A DNA stretch of 64,000 bases from Rotaria sordida (Eukaryota > Rotifera > Eurotatoria > Philodinida > Philodinidae), in assembly GCA_905250125.1 (NCBI GenBank), contig CAJNOL010000714.1, forward strand, positions 45,268 through 109,267, written 5' to 3'. Position 1 is the first letter of the stretch. Each line of letters opens with the position of its first letter. The translations under genes and the position numbers were made by a program. The notes under the pieces are model-generated. The model worked only from the letters and a program-made list of their open reading frames with translations. It was not told the DNA's origin and did no database searches. Positions 12,481 through 24,020 of the stretch are shown one piece after another.

Positions 12481-13134
12481 AGTTTATTCATTAAAAAAAA
12501 AATACTTCAACCTGATGAAATCAACACTCAGAGTAACTTATTTTAAAATGACGCATGTGAAGCTAGTTTGTTTTTTTTCTTTTTCTTGACAGCAAGTTCT
12601 TTCTTAACAACATACAGAAAGAAAAGAAAATGCTTGACAATATAAAAGCTTCTACCACATTGAAATTCTTGCCGTGTCATTCACGTTGATTCTTTTACAG
12701 AAGTTGTGAAATAACGGCAAGAAAGAAAACTCGTTGATCATTCTTTATGCAGTGATACATATAGAACTTGTCGAAAAATAAGTAACTATTTCTCTGTAAG
12801 ATAGAAATAAGATTTAATACAAGGAGGAATTAATGTCTGATTCAATTCGGATAGATATAAAGAAAAAAAAACATTGTGATTAATCATACGGAGCTAAAGA
12901 CAAAGTTTAACTGACTTATTAATTATAATTCAAAGACAGAAGCTTAATGATCAAAGCTATGATATCAATTTTTCAGTTAGTTCTGATTAATTAATTAACG
13001 TGCATCTTCAGGCAAGTTTCCCCAAAAGAGGATATAGATGTCGTTGTCGTTGTGAATCTTCTATTCTATTACACACTCAGGAGCAGCCATTCACACAACT
13101 ACATCCACATCCACAGCGACACTCATCCATACCC
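12481..13134. other. Intergenic stretch upstream of the ARM-TIR gene
   Basis: AT-rich 5' flank of the minus-strand gene. At 13087-13130 there is a weak unpaired C-rich tract resembling degraded CCACAT repeats. I see no gene. Confidence 0.4.
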
Positions 13135-13309
13135 AATAGATCAATGTATACTCAATTCCTCCTTCGACGAATGCATATGATTATGTGTTTCGTTCTGTAA
13201 TGTATAATTGTTTTTTCTCAGTTTTGTAACATCCACACATTACAAAATGAAACACACAATCATATACATTCGTCGCAGAGGGAATTGAGTATATATGGAT
13301 CTATTAGAA
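13135..13309. repeat. Fold-back repeat (about 70-bp arms)
   Basis: The arm at 13135-13203 is repeated in inverted orientation at 13236-13309, with a spacer of about 30 bp. Matching segments include ACTCAATTCC, ATGCATATGATTATGTGT and TTTCGTTCTGTAATGT against their reverse complements. It is probably a small MITE or recombination palindrome. Confidence 0.75.
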
Positions 13310-13514
13310 CTATATTCAATACACCAAAGAATAAAAATTTATTATTGAAGACAATGATGGTACTTCAAAGCAATATTTATAAATGTTCTTTGTACGGAAA
13401 AGAACTCTCAAGTCTCTTCTATCACAGAAAAAATGATCCGCCCCCATAACATTGAAGATAGTGGAGATATTCAAATTTTTTATCGTAGAGCTTCTTACGA
13501 ATCATCCTGTACAA

Positions 13515-13573
13515 GGGTGTGGATGTGGATGTGATCTTCTCTTCTCTCACACCCACACCTCACCCCACACCCC
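13515..13573. repeat. TGTGGG/CCCACA hairpin
   Basis: Short G arm, linker GATCTTCTCTTCTCTCAC (reverse complement contains GAGAGAAGAGAAGATC), then a C arm. Confidence 0.85.
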
Positions 13574-14242
13574 AAATCTTTCCTGTCAGCTGAAATTCTT
13601 GCTGTTTTACCTAGTGTAACTAATATCGGAACCGTACTGATATTATTATGTAACATTGATAGACTTAACTCTTTTCTTTATTGCTTATGTTTGTTTTACA
13701 TCATAATTTAGTACATAATCGCCGTAAAATGGCTTCTTCACTTCTATAATCGTCTTCATTTGTCACTCCAGATTCATCAACAAAAGACTATCACAATAAT
13801 GAACGGTTATCACTTACATGATAGTGATGCTCTTAAATTTCAAATTTATTAATCTGGAAACGTACGATCTGTAGGGAGGGTGTTAGTGTGATCATCCGAT
13901 GTTCAACTGGAGTTGTGATTCGATAGTCTAAGATTGTACATGGATCAAGTTATGGTGCAAGAATTCTGACGAGAACTGTTTTTTTTTGCTGAGAACGAAA
14001 AATAAAATAAAATTCCATCCGTCATAGTAAAATAAACTATATGATTAACATTATTACCGAGGGTTGCTCATATTTTACTGAAAGGACTTTTTGATTATAG
14101 AGAACATTTTTTTCGGAGGATCATAACGCCAAGAACCAATTCTCAAGGACATTTATTTTGAAGGACATTTTGTCAATGACAAGAAGTCGAGGACATGTTT
14201 GCAAGAATATTCTAGCAGTATTCTGCTGATATGCAAAGGTCT

Positions 14243-14665
14243 CTCTTCGTAATGAAATAAAAACAAAATTGTATCAAACCTATATGACCTTGTGAAAAGA
14301 AGAAGACTAATTAAAAAGAACAATAAGAATAGTATTCTTCGTGTGTTCCTGACGAAAGATATCAAATTTTAAGCTTTTTTCTTGGAAAAAGAAGAAGAAA
14401 AAAATGAATGCACTTTCATTTTTTCTACACGACCTTAAGTAAATTTGCTCCCAATAAATCACATCGTGTATGAGTGACTATCGAAAAATGAAAGCACATC
14501 CTTCTTTTTCCTTCTTCTTTTTCCAAGAAAAAAGCTTAAAATTTGATATCTTTCGTCAAGGACATACCAAGAATGCTATTCTTAGTATTCTTTTTAATTA
14601 GTCTTCTTCTTTTCTCAAGGTTATATAGGTTTGATACGTTTTTGTTTTCATTTCATTACGAAGAG
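14243..14665. repeat. Fold-back repeat (about 180-bp arms)
   Basis: Left arm about 14243-14425, right arm about 14485-14665, spacer about 60 bp. The arms match closely in inverted orientation, for example CGAAAGATATCAAATTTTAA on the left and its reverse complement on the right. No coding content. A MITE or a duplicated inverted segment. Confidence 0.8.
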
Positions 14666-14810
14666 TAGCCTTTTGAATGGCATTTTGACTGTATTTCTGC
14701 GTTCTTTTTCTAAGTTTATCAACTAATGGTGCAGCAGCCACATGTACACGATTTTCACCTCAGTTTGATGATATACGTACCTATTTGACAAAAAAGACCG
14801 ACAAGTTATT

Positions 14811-15417
14811 ATGAATCGTACAGATGTTAGTAAGAAATAGGATTAAAAGCTTTGAATTTTTCGGCGACTATTGTTTCTTAAGAAATTAATTGCTTCTCTC
14901 TTGTATATAAAGAATGTGATATACTTAGAAGAAATTATAACTAAAAACAATATTGTGAGAATAAAGAATAGAAATGCTACTGTAAGTGCCGGCTTGAAAC
15001 CACCTTCAATCGAACGCCATTTGTTCTTTGAAATTTCTAGTATCAAAATCGTTGTTGGTCTGTGCCTTGTTCTCCTGCTGGCAGTTTGCGAATTAAATGC
15101 CGCTGAAAAACAAGAAAGAGGTAGGAAAATATATTGGCGATCTGATTAATAGTACACTATTATAAATATTCTCTGTTTTAGAAGCACGAGTTAAACGTGG
15201 TGATCCTCCAAAAAACAGTGCAGCACCATCGTGGGTTAAGAATGATGGTTGGCTCAGTAAGATCAAATGGAGAAATGGCGATAATTGTACATCCTGGACA
15301 ACGCGGCTCTTTGACACAAAATATGGAAATGGAAATTATGCCAAAGGACCAGACAATGAATATAACAAAACACAAAAGGATTGTGTTCGTGGTGGTTTAG
15401 CTATACAACGTGAATAA
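14811..15417 (+). CDS. Small secreted or signal-anchored protein with furin-like site
   Basis: Model: exons 14811-14829, 14929-15120 and 15182-15417 with GT-AG introns, one continuous frame. The product has a basic N-terminal tail of about 45 residues, a hydrophobic segment (IKIVVGLCLVLLLAVCEL), then EARVKR, which matches the furin consensus RxKR, followed by a tail of about 60 residues. The tail contains two cysteines (DNCTSW and KDCVRG) and many Asn, Lys and Gly. This suggests a precursor cleaved after VKR to release a short disulfide-bonded peptide. The first exon is the weakest part of the model, because the main frame has no ATG just before the hydrophobic segment. I do not recognise the family. 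Confidence 0.5.
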
Positions 15418-15604
15418 ATGCCTTCTTAGACTGAAAACAAACAGATCATTTTCTTGAAAGTTTTGCTTTTTTCATTTACGAATAAATGAAAGATTTTAGA
15501 ATCCTACTATGTTCTATTCCTAACAAAGAAGACGAGACGCTTCTTAAAAATATTTAAGTGAAACCCAGTTAGCATCATTTTTGCCGTAAAATGTCGTACT
15601 TCCA

Positions 15605-15680
15605 GGATGTGAGTGTGGCCCTGAGTATGAGTGTGTGGGTGTGGTCGTGCTTTTCTTCACTCACAGCCACATCCACACCC
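15605..15680. repeat. TGTGGG/CCCACA hairpin
   Basis: G arm of degenerate units, linker with CTTTTCTTCACTCAC, short C arm. A decayed F-box/LRR-like fragment begins directly after it. Confidence 0.8.
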
Positions 15681-15689
15681 GCTCACTGT

Positions 15690-16592
15690 TTAATTAATAA
15701 TATTTGGAGTTTACCAAAGCTTAAACATCTCAAGTTAGATGAATTTTCATCTGATGAATTGCAATTCATTGATATCAAAGTGATTGTATTATCAATTAAA
15801 CATATATCAATTAATATATATACAACTGAACCTTGACTGATCTATTTCATTTATTTGAATATACATCTTCTCTTTGCTATTTTTCGACAATCTATATGTA
15901 CTGTTTAGATGATGAATATTTACATACTACTGTCCCGTTGATGACTGTACTAAAACTTTAATTGAAAGATAGCCGAATTTATTGCATTTAACTATTATAA
16001 CTACAAATATTAATTAAGATGGACATGAATGAAAAAAGATTCTTGTATAGTATGTACCAAAAATAAAAATATTTCAATTAGAAATGAAAATAATCTTCGA
16101 TTCTTCAAAAAGAAAAAGAGAAGAAAGTGAAAAAATTACTCGATTCATTTCGAACTTTACTTTGGCTTGAAGAACATCAATGATATGTTCGATATGATTG
16201 GAATTTTATCACTCCTCTACCCTTTACCACATGTCTATGAAAAATACTTTTTATAATAATCAAATCTGCTTTCCATCAACTTATTTTAACGACATCAATC
16301 TCTCATTTTATAATCGTATAAATACGTTACGATGCAAAGCATTTGTTAAAGAGTCTCCTATTGACTTCACCTATTTGCCAACTAGATTTCCTAACGTTAG
16401 ACATATTTTTCTTAGCATTTTTTTTGTCAATATAGATTCTGTATCACGTACTTCTATATTTCACCATTTGATTTCATTCTATATATCACCATTTTAATGT
16501 CCTGATAATTCTGTTTATTCTCTATTACAAATGTTACTCAATCGAGCACCTCACCTTTATTCATTGAGTTTTCATCAAGTATTTTACCCTAA
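15690..16592 (+). pseudogene. Decayed F-box/LRR-like gene fragment
   Basis: Protein-like stretches survive in shifting frames on the + strand: SLPKLKHLKLDEFSSDEL near the left end, FTYLPTRFPNVRHIFLSIFF near 16365-16430, and MLLNRAPHLYSLSFHQ near 16530-16575. These resemble the leucine-rich tails of F-box-like proteins. Stops and frameshifts separate them, so it cannot encode the full protein. It lies exactly between two telomere-like hairpins. The family assignment rests on LRR-like spacing only and is tentative. Confidence 0.45.
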
Positions 16593-16600
16593 ATCGATGA

Positions 16601-16653
16601 GGGGTGTGTGAGTGTGATATAGTTATAACATGAATACCCACACCCACACCCAC
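16601..16653. repeat. TGTGGG/CCCACA hairpin
   Basis: Short G arm, linker ATATAGTTATAACATGAAT, C arm. It separates the F-box/LRR-like relic from a TPR exon. Confidence 0.8.
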
Positions 16654-16673
16654 ATGGTCTCTGTACAATATAG

Positions 16674-16825
16674 GAAACGTGAAGGAAGGATTAGAGCATA
16701 TGAAGAAAGCATATGAAATTAACTCAAAAAATTTTGCATCTAATCATCCAAAAGTCATACAAGACTTCCACTGGATTGTTGATGTAGAAAAAGAACTTGC
16801 TGGCAGTGAAGTACAGGGAAAATAA
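16674..16825 (+). pseudogene. Orphan TPR C-terminal exon
   Basis: After a TATAG acceptor, an open exon of about 50 codons reads as the last TPR helix pair of an NPHP3/kinesin-light-chain type array (GLEHMKKAYEINSKNF, then NHPKVIQDFHWIVD) and ends in TAA. The acceptor lies about 20 nt after a telomere-like hairpin and no upstream exons exist, so it is a fragment. Confidence 0.65.
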
Positions 16826-17019
16826 TAAAGTCACATGATAGAGAACAATGAGATGGTTAGGGAAGAAAAAGAAAGATTAAAAGCGTGAATAACTTTGCAT
16901 TGCTCTATAATGTAACGTTATTCCATTCTAAGCAGTACTCTTCAATTTACTTTTTTCCAGTGTTTGCCACCATAGCCAAGAAAAACACAAACATTCTTCA
17001 CTTCTACTGCAAATAATTG

Positions 17020-17082
17020 AGGGCGTGAGTGTGAATCGAGATCCTATCTATGACATACATCGACACCCTCACCCACACCCTC
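17020..17082. repeat. TGTGGG/CCCACA hairpin (degenerate)
   Basis: Short degenerate G arm (GGGCGTGAGTGTG), linker of about 30 bp, and a C arm of ACACCC units. Same orientation as the others. Confidence 0.7.
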
Positions 17083-17879
17083 AAGTATTTATTTTTTTCC
17101 ATCATACTTTTTGTTTCGAAATGGCTCGGAGTGGGATTCAGTAGACTTAGCTTTTGAAGTTCTATCGACTAGTATAACTCCGAAGTAAAACGGCGCTCAG
17201 CGTGGGTCAGAGCGTAAATTACTAATACCCTCTTCTTCATATTTATTACTTGACATGAATAAGAACTTTTATGTAATAGAAGTCTTACTTTTGAATATTT
17301 TGATTTTTGAAAGTTTTCTAAAAATTAACTACAATATCACTTGCTAATAGATCAACAAACGCGGCTTTTCAATTTTAGCATAATCTAACTAATATTAACA
17401 AAAATTTAATTCATTGTCTTCATAGTATCTTTTTGTTCATTAAATTAAACAAAAATAATTGACTGTTGTCGTGTAGAAATAACAAAATTACGCAGACGTT
17501 TATATATATATATATATAGAAATCATGTTTTTATGTTCAAGTCAGACCACAATTATTCAAAAGAAAAGAGAAAAAAAATGTTTGCTTAAGATTCAAACAA
17601 TTTTTGGAATTTTAAAATTTTTTCTAGATATTTATTTTCTTGGATAATATGACAAAATTCTTTTTATTTTGAACTTGTCATAGGTATCTTGTTTTTCTTT
17701 CTTGTCGAAAGAAATTTGTTTGGATTTCGAGCTCGGAAAGATGCTTAAATGAAAAATAAAAATAGATAAAACAATATTCAGCAACGCACGTACATCTATA
17801 TTTTATAATTAAAACTTTCGACAAAAAACACAACACTGATATATGTTTAATACATATTTACAATAATGAAGTCATATTA
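17083..17879. other. AT-rich spacer, 3' side of the ammonium transporter
   Basis: Contains an AT microsatellite near 17502-17517. No exon seen. Confidence 0.45.
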
Positions 17880-19368
17880 TTATTTTTCAATAGGAACTAT
17901 CGATGATACATTAGTATGATTTAGTTTTTGTTTCATCGACACTAATTTTACTTGAGGATTTTTTTGTGGTTTTTCTATCTCAATAATTCCATGTGCAACA
18001 TTATCTAAACCACGAACTTGTTCTAATCGACTTATACGTATACCAATTGTAAAATGCATTGGTAATAAAATTGCTGTCGTACATGCAATTGAATACACTG
18101 TAATTATTAATATTCCAAACATTTGATATCCTAATTGAATAGGATTACCATAGAAGGCACCATTGTTACCACCACTGTTAACATCAGTTTGACAAAATAA
18201 TCCAGTCATTATAGTTCCTATAAAACCACCTAAACCATGACAACTAAATACATCGAGAGTATCATCAATATGAAAAAAACGTTTTTTTCCAGCTAAAAAC
18301 AAATAGATTACAAAACCACCAATTAAACCAACTAAAAGCGCATAAACTGGTTGAATATAACCAGCACATGGTGTTATTACAACAAGTCCAACAACAGCTG
18401 CTGAACAAACACCAGGAATAGATATATTAATATTATTTTGACCTCTCGATTTACTACGTGTAATATCGAGAATAATCCAAATAATCATACTTGATCCTGC
18501 AGCTATATTAGTATTTACAATAGCTAAAGCAGCAATACCTTTAAAAGAAACATATCAGTTGTATAAACAGTAGAGTTTCTCATGAAGATTTTCTAAAAAC
18601 AAACAATGCTTACCAGTTGCAGCAAGTGCTGATCCTCCATTAAACCCCATCCACCCAACCCAAAGGAGGCCAGTACCTATAACAGTATATGAAAGATTAC
18701 TCTGACCAGCATTGACTACATCTGGATCAAAGTAAGCACGAGATCCCAATATCAACGCAGCAACTAATCCTGATACTCCACTTGATACATGAACAACTAA
18801 ACCTCCAGCAAAATCCATAACACCCATTCGATGAAGCCAACCTTGATTAGAAAAAATCCATCTTGCTTGTGGATCATAGCAAAATGTTGCCCAAAGAAAA
18901 ACAAAAATCATATATGGAATAAGTTTCATTCGACCTACAACAGCACCACTAATTAAAGCTGGTGTAATTACTGCAAATGAACTTTGAAAAGCACTAAATG
19001 CTAATGATGGTATTTCTATTGGATTAATATCGTCAGTATTTTCACCATATAAAGTAAGAAGACCTGTTTTAAGTCCTATAGCATATTCAAATGAACCAAA
19101 TACTGAATTTCCAGGACCAAAAGTAAATGAATAACCAAATAAACACCATTGAATAGGAATAATAGCCATACAAACAAATGATAAAAATAATTGATTAAGA
19201 AAATTTCTATTTTCAACTAAACCACCATAAAAACAAGCTAAAGCAGGCGTCATCATATATACTAAACCAGTAGATGTCATAACCTAAATATAGATATAAA
19301 CTTTTATTTGAAAAATAATCGTATATTACCCATGCAGTATCTCCGTGGTGATGCGTAAAATTATTCAT
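17880..19368 (-). CDS. amt: Ammonium transporter (Amt/MEP family)
   Basis: Three exons on the minus strand: 19368-19330, 19283-18614 and 18538-17880. The spliced length is 1368 nt exactly (455 aa), normal for the family. It is a multi-pass plasma membrane channel for ammonium/ammonia. Family motifs visible: MMTPALACFYGGL near the N terminus, the phenylalanine-containing segment AFSAFQSSFAVITPALISG, the signature DFAGGLVVHVSSGVSGL with the first pore His, and CHGLGGFIGTIMTGLF with the second pore His. The N-terminal HHHGDTAW is typical of Amt rather than Rh proteins. The start is the ATG at 19368, 13 codons before the first intron. The gene looks intact. Both neighbours are non-genic, so context adds nothing. 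Confidence 0.93.
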
Positions 19369-20784
19369 TTTCTTTTCAAATGATATATGCTTGGGCACAT
19401 AAGAATTTATTTTTCTGTTTCTTTTTTTTTCTTTTACGCTTACGGTAAAGATTCATCGAGAAAAAGAATCTTCTTTCAACTCCTTAGAATTTATTTTTAT
19501 ATATTATATAAGAATAACTACATTTATAATCGTAAAACATTAAGCTACATATCCTTTTACACGAAATTTTAATAAATTTATATTCGCTTATACATGTTTA
19601 ATCAGTCTTATATTGGATAAATACTTTAGGTGACGAGATTTTGAAGAAAAATAAATAAATAGAAACAAACTATTGAAATGTTTATTTTGTTGAGTTATCA
19701 AAACAATAACCTTCTTTATTTACAAGCATACAATGAATTAGAAGTTCCGGGGTAAAAATTAAAGACAATAGCCTATGAAGGTCTTTATAACTTTATCAGA
19801 AAAAAATTTTATTTCACAAACATGTCATATTCAGGAAAATAGAAATTTTAATTTGGATTATCAAATTAGAAAATCGTTGATACATTGATATAAAATATTT
19901 GTTTTTTTTTTGGGAACTCGAATTCGATTGCATGATGTGATCATTTTCTGCAAAATAAAACAATTCGTTACAACTTTCTATATTCGACAATAGTGTTCTC
20001 TTTTACATGATAACTATTCGATTTGTGATCTTAATACTACTCACAAATAACAACACATTATATCAGTTTTAGAAAATAAAAAACTCCATGTGAAAATTTA
20101 TGACATCTAAACGAGTATATGTTTATTTATTCGGAAAAAAACCTATCTTGTTCTTGCTGATTTCTATTGCACCGCCATCAGATTCCCATGATGGTCAGTT
20201 CTTCTGCAAGACCGCATAGAACAAGTATTATATGCTTAGTCGAACCTTTAAATTGTGTAATGAACGAATCAAGAACAGAAGACTTTTTATTATAGAACGA
20301 TAGATCTAAACCAATGAATTACATTGATTTATGAATGAATTAAATACAACTTTATTTGGATAAGTCAAATTGTAATAAAATTTCAACGATATATAAGCTG
20401 ATTTATACAATCAAGGATAAGTTTAATCATCAATTATTAATTTATCTTTATATTACTTTAAAAAAGATAAAGATTAAAAGAATTTTGATATAAAAAAAAC
20501 CTCACAAATGGATAAAATCTTGATTCTTATTTTTTTAAAAATTATTTGTCTTTCAAAGAAAAAGAAAAAAAGAACAAACTAGATGCATTAACAAGAATAA
20601 TCTGTTCCTAAAAATGAAAAGTAACTATAATTCAGTGTAATACCTAATTATATCTCATTCGTTATCAAATAAATGTACAGGTCATTGCTATTTATTTTCT
20701 AATGAAAAAAATGTTTCTTGTTATTTTATTAAAATTTAGTTTGATTTTAGCAAATTTTTTTTTAAGATGTAAAACATTTATTAA
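19369..20784. other. AT-rich intergenic stretch
   Basis: Upstream of the minus-strand transporter. I see no exon, RNA gene or clear repeat. Confidence 0.45.
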
Positions 20785-21233
20785 GTCGGCTGACTGCATG
20801 AAGTGCAGGCAGCGCCAATTTATTGCTTTTCACTCGGTTAGTTGCCATGGTAAATTCTCCTTCTCAACACATGAGTCACACTTCAAGTCAGTCACTCGTT
20901 CTCAGCTTCCAAGCATAATTTTTAGTCGAAAAAAAGCTCGGCGAGATCGTCAGAACGTGACGAGTGCACATCTGAAATCCGTTTTTCGAAATTTGGTACC
21001 GTTCAGGAGATACAAAAATGCCGAAAATGATAATTAACAGCTGATACTTTCCTTATGTGGCAATAACTGATTCAGATTCATTATCTTTCACTAGCCAGCT
21101 GAGCGAAGATATGTGAACGCGAATAAAAATAAAATTCATTATGACTTCCTCTACGGTATTCTATGATTTAAAAATAGCAGATATCGTCTATAATGATATT
21201 CTGATATTTTTCGGGTTCGTGCAGTCAGCCGAC
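20785..21233. mobile_element. Candidate small inverted-repeat element
   Basis: A 14-bp perfect terminal inverted repeat (GTCGGCTGACTGCA) sits at 20785-20798 and 21220-21233. The interior (449 bp overall) is richer in GC than its surroundings and has no transposase. I could not find a clear target duplication, so the element status is tentative. Confidence 0.4.
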
Positions 21234-21699
21234 ATTCCATCCAGCGAGGAACGCTGAATGGCAGTCTAGTTTTTGTATCTTCATCTTTTTTTTTCCAAAT
21301 AAAGATTATTTATCTGTGAATTTTTCTTATTAAAATAAGAATAAATTTTGAACTATAATATGCAAACTAATAAATGAAACTCATTTCTTATATTATTCTT
21401 CTTTGACTATAATATGACGACAGTCGAGCCTTAAAAAAAATTTCTATTCAACAAAACAAATATTCTATGATCTTGATTATAGATACTAACGATTCCTATT
21501 CATTTATTCGAGACATCTTTTAATTTTCAATAGCGGCATTAAAGAAATAGAAATAACTATTTTTATTCACAGTAAGATTTTTGACACACTATCAAACAAC
21601 TTCATTATATTATGCTTGAATTACTTAGCAGGATTATAATTTATTTAAACATGAATATCCATGTACAAAAAGAAAAAATCATAGACTGAAAAAGCAAGA

Positions 21700-22350
21700 A
21701 ACTTGAACAAATACAGATATATTCATAATTGATAATACATGTACATAAAAGATCAATCAAAGAATGTAGAATTTAGAGTTATTCGATAAATACAATATAT
21801 AGGGCTTAGAAATATTCATTTTACATCATATAGATGTTAAGAGTCAGAAGATGGAGAAAAACATATGTGGTAGAAGGGGAAAATGGTAGAGAGAGAAAAA
21901 AGTAATAAATTACAGATATATTCGTAGTGGACAATGTTTGTACATAAGAAATCAACCAAAATATAGAAATTAGAAATATAGAAGGAGCAAAAAACATAGA
22001 AATTGGAGATATTCTTTTTCATAACATAGATGTCAAGAGTCAAATGATAGAGAAAAAATAATAAATCCATTACAGATATATTCATAAGAAATTAATCAAA
22101 AAAATAGAGATTAAAGTTATAGGTGGAAGTGTAGATATCAGAAATATTCTGTTTTTACATAATATAGGCGTCAAGAGTCAGATGGTGAACCAAAAATAAC
22201 TTTTTATTATTAATTAATTAGATATATATTCGCAGTTGGCAACATATATAAGAAATTAATCAAAAATATAGCGATGAAAGTTATAGAAATTGAAGTTGTA
22301 AGAGAAAGTATAGACATTAGTATAGATATCAAGAATTAGATAGAATCCAT
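21700..22350. repeat. Diverged tandem repeat, unit about 150-190 bp
   Basis: About four degenerate copies share ACAGATATATTC, AATCAA, and TAGATGTCAAGAGTCA-type strings in the same order. The last copy resumes at about 22655 after the CCGG-rich insert. Confidence 0.6.
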
Positions 22351-22354
22351 ATCG

Positions 22355-22645
22355 TAAATACCGGAGCGTTTTTAGCGGTAAACCGCGGTATTTATCAAAA
22401 CCGGCGGTAAACCGGAGATTTTTCTGAGCATTTTTATGACATGGGAAGATAGAAGAAAAAAACGTTTAAAATAGCCAAATCGATGATTCAAAGCAATGAA
22501 ATGTCAAGGTTTATTGGCGATCCGGTAAACCGGTTCATTTTAGCGGTAAACCGCGATAAATCTTAGTGACGGGAGCCGGTAACCGGACCAATAAAATCGC
22601 GGTTAACCGCCGGTTTTCATCCGGTTTTTATCACATGGGAAGAGT
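22355..22645. repeat. CCGGT/GCGGTAAACCGC-rich palindromic insert
   Basis: Many short palindromic motifs (GCGGTAAACCGC, CCGGTAACCGG, GGTTAACCGCCGG) fall at both sides of an AT-rich core. TTTTTATSACATGGGAAGA occurs twice in direct orientation (near 22430 and 22625). It is probably a MITE inserted in the tandem repeat, but the exact ends are not clear. Confidence 0.5.
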
Positions 22646-22960
22646 AGAAAAGTACAGATATATTTGTAGTTAACTCTATGTATCTATAACACAAATTCTA
22701 TAATAAAAAGCCTCTTTTTTTATATTTGTATATATAATGTTAGTATATCTTTTTGTTCCTACTTTTTCTATTACCTTTATGTTATTCTTTTATTTTATTG
22801 CGGTAAAAGGTTAATAATATTCTTCGAAGGTTTTTTATGTACTAGAATTTTGCTTAGGTTATCTGTAAGACGATGCACATATGTTACTGGAATATCATCT
22901 AAAGGTGTTTCTGCAAAAACTTAATGCTAGATTTGATGAAATTTTGCACCGAATTGAGCC

Positions 22961-23105
22961 GGTGTGGGTGTGTGGGGTGTGGGGTTGGAGGTGTGAATGG
23001 GAATCTTCAACAACAGAAGACACTCACACCCACAGCCACATACCACACACTCACACTCCCACATCCACACCCACACCCGCACTCACCCACACCCCACCTC
23101 ACACC
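22961..23105. repeat. TGTGGG/CCCACA hairpin
   Basis: G arm about 45 bp, linker with AATCTTCAACAACAGAAGAC, long C arm. A readable frame (22881-23213) runs through it but has no recognisable protein. Confidence 0.85.
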
Positions 23106-23382
23106 TATGTGGAAGATCCCAAAATAATATTAAAACAAGGTAAACATCTACCAAGGGTCGCTTTTCGACTGCTTCGTGATCCACAATATTTCCCGAATAA
23201 GATCACTAGGTGACTTAGACACATGAAAAGACATTTTGTGTGGAAATTAGAGTGGGACTTTATTATTGGATGGGAATGCTGCGATGGTATCGAAGGAGTA
23301 TGTTTATGACTTGAGAAAAAGTATGAATAAACCGTTGAGCACATCAAATAAGTACAAAATTTATTCATGATTTATACAAGAA

Positions 23383-23733
23383 GGGTGTGGGTGTGGGTGT
23401 GGGTGTGGGNNNNNNNNNNNNNNNNNNNNNNNNNNNNNNNNNNNNNNNNNNNNNNNNNNNNNNNNNNNNNNNNNNNNNNNNNNNNNNNNNNNNNNNNNNN
23501 NNNNNNNNNTGGGTGTGGGTGTGGGTGTGGGTGTGGGTGTGGGTGTGGGGTGTGGATGTGGAGTGTGGGTGAACAGAAGACTAACACCCATACCCACATT
23601 CACACCGACGCCGACACTCACACCCCACATCCACACCGACGCCCACACCCACACCTAGCCACACCCACCCCACACCCACCCACACCCACACCCACCCACA
23701 CCCACACCCCACACCCCACACCCACACCCACCC
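23383..23733. repeat. Large TGTGGG/CCCACA hairpin containing an assembly gap
   Basis: Near-perfect TGTGGG units flank 100 Ns (23410-23509). After the gap come more G units, linker GTGAACAGAAGACTAACACC, and a long C arm. This is the most regular array in the window, and its true length is unknown because of the gap. Confidence 0.9.
23410..23509. other. Assembly gap (100 N)
   Basis: Exactly 100 undetermined bases inside the TGTGGG array. The round length is typical of a placeholder for a gap of unknown size. Confidence 0.98.
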
Positions 23734-23894
23734 TAAAATTATCACATATTTCATTGCTCCTCAACCTCTTATTCTAAGCGGATTTACAAAAAAAAGTGAA
23801 TTTTATAGCGACAAAAGGCTGATTTGAGCTACATTTTGACATAATTTTAGTTGAGATTATTGCGAACATTGATAAAAATACGCAAAGGAAAAAA

Positions 23895-24000
23895 TGTGGA
23901 TGTGGGTGTACATCTATAGAATATCCACAGCCACAACCACACCCGCCCCACCCACACCCACATCCACACCCGCCCCACCCACACCCACATACACACCCAA
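23895..24000. repeat. TGTGGG/CCCACA hairpin
   Basis: Very short G arm (GTGGATGTGGGTG), linker TACATCTATAGAATATCC, long C arm. It ends about 20 bp from the stop codon of the glycosyltransferase gene. Confidence 0.8.
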
Positions 24001-24020
24001 ATATCGTGATTCAGCATATG

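Noticed and set aside
20702..21037. 111-codon open frame as a gene
   Set aside because: It straddles the left inverted end of a candidate element and has no protein features beyond a chance hydrophobic start.
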